DNA of 64,000 bases from an uncultured Lachnospiraceae bacterium (GTDB taxonomy: Bacteria > Bacillota > Clostridia > Lachnospirales > Lachnospiraceae), in NCBI GenBank assembly GCA_946552115.1, contig CAMNRH010000007.1, forward strand, positions 1 through 64,000. The letters are read 5' to 3'. Shown here piece after piece: positions 57,801 through 64,000 of this stretch (position 1 is its first letter; each line of letters begins with the position of its first letter). The translations under genes and the position numbers were made by a program. Below the pieces are notes generated by a model. It was not told where the DNA came from. It saw nothing but the letters and a program-made list of their open reading frames with translations, and made no database searches.

Positions 57801-57804
57801 AACT

Positions 57805-58698
57805 ATGAGAATTCAACATAATATTACCGCATTAAATGCACACAGAAATTTAACGAACAACAACTCTGCAGTAGGCAAGAGCTTAGAGAAGTTATCTTCC
57901 GGTTACAGAATTAACCGCGCTGGCGACGACGCTGCCGGATTAGCAATTTCCGAAAAAATGCGTGCTCAGATTACCGGTCTTGCTACCGCACAGAAGAACG
58001 CTGAAGACGGCGTTTCTCTTGTACAGACAGCTGAGGGTGCTTTGACAGAGGTTCACTCCATGCTGAACCGTATGGTTGAGCTGGCTACACAGTCTGCGAA
58101 CGGAACATACTCTACTGCTAACCGTGAAGAGATGCAGAAAGAGATTAACCGTCTGAACGACGAGATTGACAGAATCGGCCAGACCTCTAACTTCAACGGA
58201 ACAAAGCTGTTTATGGCAGACAACACAAAGATTACGCTTCATGTAGGTGAGTCTCACGAAAAGACAAACCAGTTAAAGGTTACGTTCAACAAGATGAGCG
58301 CTGCTACTCTTGGTATGATTGATACTTCAGCTGCCGCTAAGGGAACAAAAGCTAACAACTATAAGAGAACAATGAAGACTGGTCAGTCTCTTGGAAGCAT
58401 CGACCTTACAAAGGCAGATACTGCAAGACATGCAATCTCTGTCATTAACGGTGCGATTGATATGATTTCTTCCATGCGTTCAGACTTTGGTGCTATGCAG
58501 AACCGTCTGGATCATACAATCAACAACTTAAGTGTTCAGAATGAGAACATCACAGCTGCTGAGTCCCGTATCCGTGACGTAGACATGGCGAAAGAGATGA
58601 TGGCTTACACCAAGAATAACATTCTTGTTCAGGCTGCTCAGGCTATGCTTGCTCAGGCTAACCAGGTACCGCAGGGAGTTCTTCAGTTACTTCAGTAA
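57805..58698 (+). CDS. fliC: Flagellin
   Basis: A 297-residue filament subunit exported by the flagellar system. N-terminal D0/D1 is canonical (MRIQHNITALNAHRNL, LEKLSSGYRINRAGDDAAGLAISEKMR), as is the C-terminus (SVQNENITAAESRIRDVDMA and ILVQAAQAMLAQANQVPQGVLQLLQ). The middle (about 140-215) is short, with Ser/Thr/Lys-rich segments (TSAAAKGTKANNYKRTMKTGQS) that could carry O-glycans. The start is fixed by AAGGAGGAAG. Codon use is visibly more biased than in its neighbours, as expected for high expression. It is flanked by glycosyltransferase genes and followed by a strong terminator. Confidence 0.97.
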   Translation: MRIQHNITALNAHRNLTNNNSAVGKSLEKLSSGYRINRAGDDAAGLAISEKMRAQITGLATAQKNAEDGVSLVQTAEGALTEVHSMLNRMVELATQSANGTYSTANREEMQKEINRLNDEIDRIGQTSNFNGTKLFMADNTKITLHVGESHEKTNQLKVTFNKMSAATLGMIDTSAAAKGTKANNYKRTMKTGQSLGSIDLTKADTARHAISVINGAIDMISSMRSDFGAMQNRLDHTINNLSVQNENITAAESRIRDVDMAKEMMAYTKNNILVQAAQAMLAQANQVPQGVLQLLQ

Positions 58699-58700
58699 TG

Positions 58701-58717
58701 AATTGAATTTTCATATG
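58701..58717. repeat. 17-base repeat, right copy
   Basis: AATTGAATTTTCATATG, the inverted match of 57499-57515. The two copies bracket the whole fliC unit about 1.2 kb apart. Confidence 0.75.
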
Positions 58718-58720
58718 GAA

Positions 58721-58750
58721 AAGGCTTCTTTTTCGGAAGAAGCCTTTTTT
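58721..58750 (+). terminator. fliC intrinsic terminator
   Basis: AAGGCTTCTT, loop TTTCGG, AAGAAGCCTT, followed by a T-run. Perfect 10-bp stem, 22 bases after the fliC stop. Confidence 0.93.
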
Positions 58751-58754
58751 CTGT

Positions 58755-58783
58755 TTGGCTATACATCCGATTTATGGTATGAT
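58755..58783 (+). promoter_or_regulatory. Sigma-A promoter for the GT2-TPR genes
   Basis: TTGGCT, 17 bases, TATGAT, directly after the fliC terminator and 33 bases before the GT2 start. Confidence 0.65.
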
Positions 58784-58815
58784 TGGATTATTAAGAAAAA
58801 AAGGAGTAACCAACC

Positions 58816-60819
58816 ATGAATATACAGCTTACGATTTCGCTTCTTGCATCGGACAGGATGGAAACTTTGGGAAAATGTCTGGAATCTATAACGCCGCTTC
58901 TTCGGGAGTTAAACAGTGAATTAATTATAGTTACTACAGGAAAGGATCCGGCAGTTACAGAGCTTGCAAAGAGATATACCTCGCAGATTGTCCCCTTTAC
59001 ATGGTGCGACGATTTTTCAAAGGCGCGTAATGCGGGACTTGAAAAAGCAAAGGGAGAATGGTTTCTCTATCTGGATGATGACGAGTGGTTTGGCGATGTT
59101 TCAGAGATTCTCCGGTTTTTTAAAAGCGGCGAGTATTTAAGCTATGGTTCCGCAACCTATATACAGCGTAATTATCGCGACTGGGGCGGGGCAGAGTATG
59201 TAGACGCCCATGTGGGGAGAATGTGCCGTTTGACGCCGGAGATAAGATTTGTTTATCCGATTCATGAGAATTTAGATCCTTTTTTTGATCCGCAGAAGCG
59301 TCTTACAAGCTATGTTCATCATTTCGGATATGTAGAGCAGGGGGTAAGAAAATCAGAGCGGAATCTTCCGTTATTGCTTGAGCTTTATAAAAAGGAGCCG
59401 GATGCCCATATCTGTATGCAGATTACACAGGAATACCGGAATCGGGATGAGATTGAAAATGCTCTGAAATACTGCAGGGAAGGCCTGAAGCTTGCGGAAA
59501 AGGAAAACAGAGTGCAGAATTGCGAGCTGTGGATGCAGGTGCATCTGGTGATTATACTTGCTGATTTAGGGAGAATGGAGGATGCTCTTAAGGAAGGAGA
59601 GCGCGAGCTCCTTTCCCTGCGGACGCTTGAGGTTGGCGAGGCGCATCTTCATGCTATTCTTGCTGAAATCTGCTGGGAGCTTAACGAGTATAAAAAAGGA
59701 CTGAAACATTCCTATGGCTATTATAAAAAAATGGCGTATCTGGAAAAGCATCAGGAAAAGGCAAGGTGGCAGATTGGCGGTACAATCACATATGACACTG
59801 CAAAGGAGCGTATGATGACCGCGTATGTGACAGGTCTTTTATTTGCGGCGGCTCTCAATAAGACGGAGGAGATAAAGGAGATTCTTACCTGGTTTCCGTG
59901 GGAGGATGAAAAGGAGCTGCGAACTCAGTACGGGAATCTGGAAAGCTGGAAATGGGGGCATCCGGAACACAGGGAAACGATTTTGGAAGGTTATTATCTC
60001 CTTAATCCTACAGAGAATGGTTATGTGAATCTTCAGAAAGCTTTATACGCTGAGAGAAAGCAAAGGACAGAGGAGGCAGAAAGCTTCTTCGCCCTTTGTG
60101 CCGGAAACTGTCCGGAGGGCTACATGTATCAGCTTGTGGAGCTGGCTGAGAGAAACGGCTTTTCCCTGAACCCTCTTTTTGAGCAGAATTCCATTGAAGC
60201 CTGGAACGAATGTACGAAAGTAATGACAGAACGTACGGCGGATGATGATATACAGGGACACTTAGAAAGGCTTATGCCTCTTATGGCGGATTATCCGATA
60301 TGCGCGGGACGGCTGGAGCAGCATTTTACGGAAAAGCAGCTTTCGAGAGGATTCCATGAAACGCGGCAGCTTATTGAATTTTTAAAGGGATATTGTAAAA
60401 GCGTGCGTTTGGAGGCGGATGCTTTATATAAGGAGGAAATTCTTTTAAATCCTGAGTATTATGCTCTGCCATATCATTTTAAATTTGCGCTTTTTATGGA
60501 AAAAGCCCTGTGTAGCCTTGAAAATGGGAGCTATGGGGAGTGTGTTCCGCTCCTGAAAAAGGCAATCCGGGCTTACCCGCAGATGTCGGTTATTGTGGGA
60601 CGTGTGTCAGAATACATGGAGGAAAAGATGAAAGCGCCAAAACAGCCGGAATCAGAAGAATTTGCGGTTCTTGGAAAACAGGTAAAGCAAATGCTTTTAA
60701 GCTTAATGGAGGCCGGACAGTGGCAGCAGGCCTATGGCGTGGCAGAGCAGCTTAGTACGCTTCTTCCGGGAGATTTGGATGTGCTGAAGCTGAAACAGGA
60801 GATTATGGGGCGTCTTTGA
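58816..60819 (+). CDS. Family 2 glycosyltransferase with TPR-like repeats (tandem copy 1)
   Basis: A 667-residue enzyme. The GT-A domain (residues 1-200) has QLTISLLASDRMETLGKCL, WCDDFSKARNAGLEKAKGEWFLYLDDDEWF with the metal-binding acidic triad, and VYPIHENL. The remainder is helical repeats of TPR type (LKYCREGLKLAEKENR, ALKEGERELLSL). Similar enzymes lie next to flagellin genes in other Clostridia (compare the CD0240 gene downstream of fliC in C. difficile), so it likely glycosylates flagellin. AAAGGAG precedes the start. The next gene is its close paralogue. Confidence 0.9.
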   Translation: MNIQLTISLLASDRMETLGKCLESITPLLRELNSELIIVTTGKDPAVTELAKRYTSQIVPFTWCDDFSKARNAGLEKAKGEWFLYLDDDEWFGDVSEILRFFKSGEYLSYGSATYIQRNYRDWGGAEYVDAHVGRMCRLTPEIRFVYPIHENLDPFFDPQKRLTSYVHHFGYVEQGVRKSERNLPLLLELYKKEPDAHICMQITQEYRNRDEIENALKYCREGLKLAEKENRVQNCELWMQVHLVIILADLGRMEDALKEGERELLSLRTLEVGEAHLHAILAEICWELNEYKKGLKHSYGYYKKMAYLEKHQEKARWQIGGTITYDTAKERMMTAYVTGLLFAAALNKTEEIKEILTWFPWEDEKELRTQYGNLESWKWGHPEHRETILEGYYLLNPTENGYVNLQKALYAERKQRTEEAESFFALCAGNCPEGYMYQLVELAERNGFSLNPLFEQNSIEAWNECTKVMTERTADDDIQGHLERLMPLMADYPICAGRLEQHFTEKQLSRGFHETRQLIEFLKGYCKSVRLEADALYKEEILLNPEYYALPYHFKFALFMEKALCSLENGSYGECVPLLKKAIRAYPQMSVIVGRVSEYMEEKMKAPKQPESEEFAVLGKQVKQMLLSLMEAGQWQQAYGVAEQLSTLLPGDLDVLKLKQEIMGRL

Positions 60820-60866
60820 TTTTAGTGATTTTTGGCAGAAGTGAAAAAGAAAGGAAAATTTAATCG

Positions 60867-62888
60867 ATGAAAATACAGCTTACAATTTCTCTCTTAGTGT
60901 CTGACAGAATCGAAACGCTGGGGAGGTGTCTGTCTTCGCTGAAACCGCTTCTGAGGGAGCTTGACAGTGAATTAATTGTCGTGTATACCGGGAAAGAGCC
61001 GGAGACAAGAAAGCTTGCAGAGCAGTATACGTCCCATATCATACCCTTTACATGGTGCAATGATTTTTCAAAGGCCAGAAATGCGGGACTTAATGAGGCA
61101 AAGGGAGAATGGTTCCTTTATCTGGATGATGATGAATGGTTCGAAGATACGGAGGAGCTAATTCAGTTTTTTAAGAGCGGCGAGTACAGGCAGTACCAAT
61201 CGGCAGATTATATACAGCGGAATTATCTGGACTGGGAAGGGATTTCCTATTCAGATGCTTATGTCGGACGTATGTGCAGACGGTTTCAGGAAACCCGGTT
61301 TGTTTATCCGATACATGAGAATCTAAAGCCGTTTCCGGAGCCGTGCAAAAGGTTTCAGGCGTTTGTTCATCATTTTGGATATATCGGAAAAAAAGATGAA
61401 GAAGTGCAGGAGAAAAAGTCTGACAGGAATCTGTCTCTGCTGATAGAAAGGCTTGAAACAGAGACGCCGTCGGCTCATCTGTATGCGCAGCTGGCGCAGG
61501 AGTATGCGGCTATTCGGAAATATGACGCGGCAGTCCGGTATTGCAGAGAGGGGCTTGAGCTTGCGCTGAAAGAGGACAGGCGGGATTCCCTTGAGATGTG
61601 GCTGCAGCTTGAGCTTCCGCGTTTGATTTCAGGAAATGGAGATTTAAAAGGCGCGCTTGAGGAGGGAGAAAGCATCCTTTCCTCACTGAGGCTTGAGGAG
61701 GTTGGAGAGCTTAATTTGGCGGTTATGCTGGCTGGTTTTTGCTGGGATTTAAAAGAATATGAGAGAGGACTTAAATATGTTCTTCTCTATAGGAAAAGGC
61801 TTAAATATCTGCGGAGGCATCCGGAAAAGGCGGACGCTCAAAACGGAATTACAGTGACCTTTGCCGGAGCGGAAAGGCAGGCTGCGGAGCTCTATATAAA
61901 GGGACTGTTTTTTGCATCAGAGACAGGAGATTATGAGATTACAGAAAAGATTCTGTCATGGATTCCGTGGGAGGATAGAGTGCAGATGTCCGCCGTGTAT
62001 AGAAGTCTGGAGGAATGGAAAAGACAGTATAAGGCTAAAGCGGAAGAGATTCTGGGCAGCTATAGCAGACTTACGTCGGATAATTTCTATGTCAGCCTCC
62101 AAAAAGCATATGACGCGGAAAGACAAGGGTGGATGCCGGAGGCTGAGCGGTTCTGGGAGCTTTGTGCTAAGGAGTGTCCGGAAGGGTTTCAGGAGCAATT
62201 GATTAGAATGGCAGTAAAAAATGGATTTTCTTTGAAAGTACTGCTGGAAAAGATGTCGCCTGAGGCGTGGGATTGTTGTACACAGATGCTCGCGGAGCAA
62301 CTTGAACTTCCTGAGCAGGCAGGATTTTATAAAAGGATTTTGCCGGAATTATCTGAGTATCCGCTTTTTAGAGAGCGGTTAAATCAATGCTTCTTAGAAA
62401 GGCGGCTTACAAGAGGAATGCCGGAGCCGTCACACTTGGCGGCGCTGTTCTCTGATTACTGTGAAAGCGTGATTGCTGACGCAAAGATGCTGTACCGTGG
62501 GGAGGTACTTGAGGATCCGGACTCTTATCTTCTTCCGGTAAAATATAAATTTGCAATTATAATTAAAGATGCTTTGCAGCTAATCGAAGCCGGGAAATTT
62601 GCAGAATGCGTTCCTCTTTTGACGAAAGCCCTGCATATTTATCCGCAGATGTCTGTCGCGGTGAGTCATCTGACCAGATATTTGAACGAAAGAATAAAAA
62701 ATCCGCCTCAGACTGTTTCGGAGGAATTTCATGCTCTGGGAGGTCAGGTAAAGCAGATGCTTGCAGGATTAATGGGCGGCGGACAGTGGGAGGAAGCTTA
62801 CGGCGTAACGGTACGTCTTATGCCGTTACTACCTGAAGATATGGAAATTCTTCGTTTGAAGCAGAAGATTCTTAGAAGTGGTTCTTAG
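60867..62888 (+). CDS. Family 2 glycosyltransferase with TPR-like repeats (tandem copy 2)
   Basis: A 673-residue paralogue of the preceding gene, alignable from end to end: QLTISLLVSDRIETLGRCL, WCNDFSKARNAGLNEAKGEWFLYLDDDEWF and the closing QVKQMLAGLMGGGQWEEAYGV. The N-terminal GT domains are nearly the same, while the TPR parts differ more, which fits a duplication followed by change of acceptor recognition. AAAGGAAAA precedes the start. It ends about 40 bases before a bidirectional hairpin. Confidence 0.9.
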   Translation: MKIQLTISLLVSDRIETLGRCLSSLKPLLRELDSELIVVYTGKEPETRKLAEQYTSHIIPFTWCNDFSKARNAGLNEAKGEWFLYLDDDEWFEDTEELIQFFKSGEYRQYQSADYIQRNYLDWEGISYSDAYVGRMCRRFQETRFVYPIHENLKPFPEPCKRFQAFVHHFGYIGKKDEEVQEKKSDRNLSLLIERLETETPSAHLYAQLAQEYAAIRKYDAAVRYCREGLELALKEDRRDSLEMWLQLELPRLISGNGDLKGALEEGESILSSLRLEEVGELNLAVMLAGFCWDLKEYERGLKYVLLYRKRLKYLRRHPEKADAQNGITVTFAGAERQAAELYIKGLFFASETGDYEITEKILSWIPWEDRVQMSAVYRSLEEWKRQYKAKAEEILGSYSRLTSDNFYVSLQKAYDAERQGWMPEAERFWELCAKECPEGFQEQLIRMAVKNGFSLKVLLEKMSPEAWDCCTQMLAEQLELPEQAGFYKRILPELSEYPLFRERLNQCFLERRLTRGMPEPSHLAALFSDYCESVIADAKMLYRGEVLEDPDSYLLPVKYKFAIIIKDALQLIEAGKFAECVPLLTKALHIYPQMSVAVSHLTRYLNERIKNPPQTVSEEFHALGGQVKQMLAGLMGGGQWEEAYGVTVRLMPLLPEDMEILRLKQKILRSGS

Positions 62889-62929
62889 AAATTATTTAAA
62901 AAGTGGTGACCTGGAATCTATAAAACGAT

Positions 62930-62965
62930 AAAAAACGGCGTCCCCAAAGGGATACCGTTTTTTTT
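62930..62965. terminator. Convergent terminator after the tandem GT2 genes
   Basis: AAAAAACGG-cg-TCCC, loop CAAA, GGGA-ta-CCGTTTTTT, with U-runs on both strands. It separates the GT2 gene from the convergent chemoreceptor gene. The GTCCCCA part resembles the GGGGACGG terminators at 15010 and 56133. Confidence 0.85.
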
Positions 62966-62966
62966 A

Positions 62967-64000
62967 TTAATATTTATCATTGTTATTTACAAAAGGAACG
63001 GTAGTCGCCGGAGTGTACACCGGTTTCTGAGCCGGACTTGTAAAATCATCGTCGTTATAGCTCTGGAAGTCATTTGCTGCCGGGGCAGGCGGCTCAATAT
63101 CTGTAATGTCTCCGGATAAGCCGGCGTCCATACTGATATCCGTATCTGTATTCCTATCCATGTAGGAGGCTGTCACAGGCTCTGGCCCTGCGCTCATTGG
63201 GGAGGATATTCCTTTCAGCTGGAAACGTTCCACAAGAGTTTTAAGGAGAGTAGACTGGCTGAACAGTTCCTCGCTGGCAGCGGCGCTTTGCTGTGCGGTT
63301 GCCGAATTTGTCTGAATAACAGAGGATATCTGGTCGATACCCTGTGTAACCTGCTCGAGGGCTTCTGCCTGCATGTCTGTCGCCTCTGTAATCTGCGCCA
63401 TGTTTGTTTCGATTGTCTGCGCACTTGAAACAACCTTTAATAATGAAGCCTGTGTATCTGCTGCAATCTGCGTACCCTCTGCCACAGCAGCTAAAGAGTT
63501 GCTGATTAAGGCGGTGGTGTTCTTTGCAGCTTCCGCGCTTCTTGAAGCAAGTGTTCTTACCTCGTCGGCCACTACGGCGAAGCCTTTGCCTGATTCTCCG
63601 GCGCGGGCTGCCTCAACAGCGGCATTGAGTGCAAGGATATTGGTCTGGAAAGCAATATCTTCAATTGTTTTAATAATTTTTTCGATTTCATTGGAACAAT
63701 CATTAATTCTTGTCATGGCGTTTACCATAGATTCCATCATCACATTGCTGTTATTAACCTCAGCGCCGGTTTCTGCAATCAGGGTATTGACGTCGCGCGA
63801 ATTGTGGGCGGTCTGGTTTACCTGACCGGACAATGTATTTAATGTAGCTACTAATTCTTCTACCGCGCTTGCCTGCTCGGTTGCACCCTGGCTTAATGCC
63901 TGCGCGCCGCTGGATACCTGGTCGGAACCGCTGGATACCTGATCGGCCGCTACATGGATTTGTCCAAGAGCGTCATTTAAAGATTCAATAATCTTATTCC
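62967..64000 (-). CDS. Methyl-accepting chemotaxis protein, 3' part (runs off the window)
   Basis: At least 343 C-terminal residues of a chemoreceptor; the reading frame stays open to the right edge, so the TTG at 63833 is not the true start. The signalling hairpin is canonical ([43 protein letters not shown], described in outline). It has flanking methylation-helix heptads such as [19 protein letters not shown]. After the hairpin there is a long acidic, Pro-rich tail ([21 protein letters not shown]), without the NWETF-like pentapeptide of enteric receptors. The sensor part lies outside the window. Confidence 0.93.
   Translation of the reverse strand, partial: NKIIESLNDALGQIHVAADQVSSGSDQVSSGAQALSQGATEQASAVEELVATLNTLSGQVNQTAHNSRDVNTLIAETGAEVNNSNVMMESMVNAMTRINDCSNEIEKIIKTIEDIAFQTNILALNAAVEAARAGESGKGFAVVADEVRTLASRSAEAAKNTTALISNSLAAVAEGTQIAADTQASLLKVVSSAQTIETNMAQITEATDMQAEALEQVTQGIDQISSVIQTNSATAQQSAAASEELFSQSTLLKTLVERFQLKGISSPMSAGPEPVTASYMDRNTDTDISMDAGLSGDITDIEPPAPAANDFQSYNDDDFTSPAQKPVYTPATTVPFVNNNDKY

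Larger units (their letters stand above)
57346..57804. other. 459-base intergenic region between glycosyltransferase and fliC
   Basis: A gene-free region. It holds the minus-strand promoter at 57415-57443, a near-palindrome with an inverted copy downstream of fliC (57499-57515), the fliC promoter (57603-57629) and a fliC leader of about 170 bases with two possible hairpins and the CsrA-type site. No ORF with a good ribosome site is seen; the fliC reading frame open from 57667 lacks one, so its start is placed at 57805. Confidence 0.8.

Noticed and set aside
57667..57804. 46-codon 5' extension of the flagellin frame
   Set aside because: It lacks a ribosome site, reads through the leader structures and precedes the universal flagellin N-terminus MRIQHN.
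1..64000. CRISPR arrays, tRNA or rRNA genes
   Set aside because: No regularly spaced direct repeats and no recognisable tRNA arm pattern or rRNA sequence were found by reading; a covariance-model scan would be needed to exclude small RNAs.

Overview
The window looks like a chromosomal segment of a flagellated, low-to-moderate GC Clostridia, most likely Lachnospiraceae. The reasons are the gene order flgM-flgN-flgK-flgL-DUF6470-fliW-csrA, the FliW/CsrA pair, strong AGGAGG ribosome sites, a YlqG/YlqH-like pair and a short flagellin. The family-level call is an inference. I saw no rRNA, tRNA, CRISPR array or transposase.

Layout. (1) 74-9634, minus strand: two flagellar/chemotaxis operons, cheA-cheW-cheR-cheB and flgM-flgN-flgK-flgL-DUF6470-fliW-csrA, with sigma-28-like promoters upstream of flgM and possibly cheA. 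(2) 9747-12194: a FliK-like protein, a FlhB C-terminal-like protein and, on the opposite strand, a PilZ protein. (3) 12428-47765, all on the plus strand: a very large surface-glycan island, probably for flagellin decoration. It begins with a GT2 enzyme and a TagF/TarL-like transferase, then runs almost without gaps through two DegT aminotransferases, an ATP-grasp enzyme, SDRs, LicD and a nonulosonate set (SpsF/PseF-, PseB-, NeuB/PseI- and PseG-like, plus a formyltransferase and a PIG-L deacetylase). After these come a DUF1919-like protein, three radical SAM proteins, glycosyltransferases, a WbsX-like protein, a fused nucleotidyltransferase-kinase, a SIS isomerase and a HAD phosphatase. (4) 47825-48529: a 44-codon minus-strand gene and a deleted ATPase pseudogene. 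(5) 48548-56131: dTDP-rhamnose genes (rfbA, D, C, B), interrupted by an AAA ATPase-nuclease gene and by an Rpe-TarI-TarJ set that should make CDP-ribitol. (6) 56149-62888: a minus-strand glycosyltransferase, the flagellin gene fliC and two tandem GT2-TPR glycosyltransferases. (7) From 62967 to the right edge: the 3' part of a chemotaxis receptor gene.

How the parts fit. Three promoter-like elements of the form TTAA-(15/16)-TACGATATTAT lie before fliC, before the TagF-like gene and before the first aminotransferase. This suggests that flagellin and its glycan machinery are switched on together by the flagellar sigma factor. The fliC leader carries a hairpin with GGA in its loop and a GGA-rich Shine-Dalgarno, as expected for CsrA repression relieved by FliW, and both proteins are encoded here. 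The predicted sugar pool includes dTDP-rhamnose, a CMP-nonulosonate that may carry N-formyl, CDP-ribitol and at least one further nucleotide-activated sugar.

Most unusual: a short Rossmann-like module recurs in about ten proteins of the island, fused to radical SAM, aldo/keto reductase-ferredoxin, GT9-like, GT4-like and DUF1919-like domains or almost alone behind a membrane anchor. This, with the three radical SAM proteins and duplicated two-gene cassettes, is the best candidate for an undescribed surface-glycan modification system. All functional calls come from reading motifs; no database search was run.
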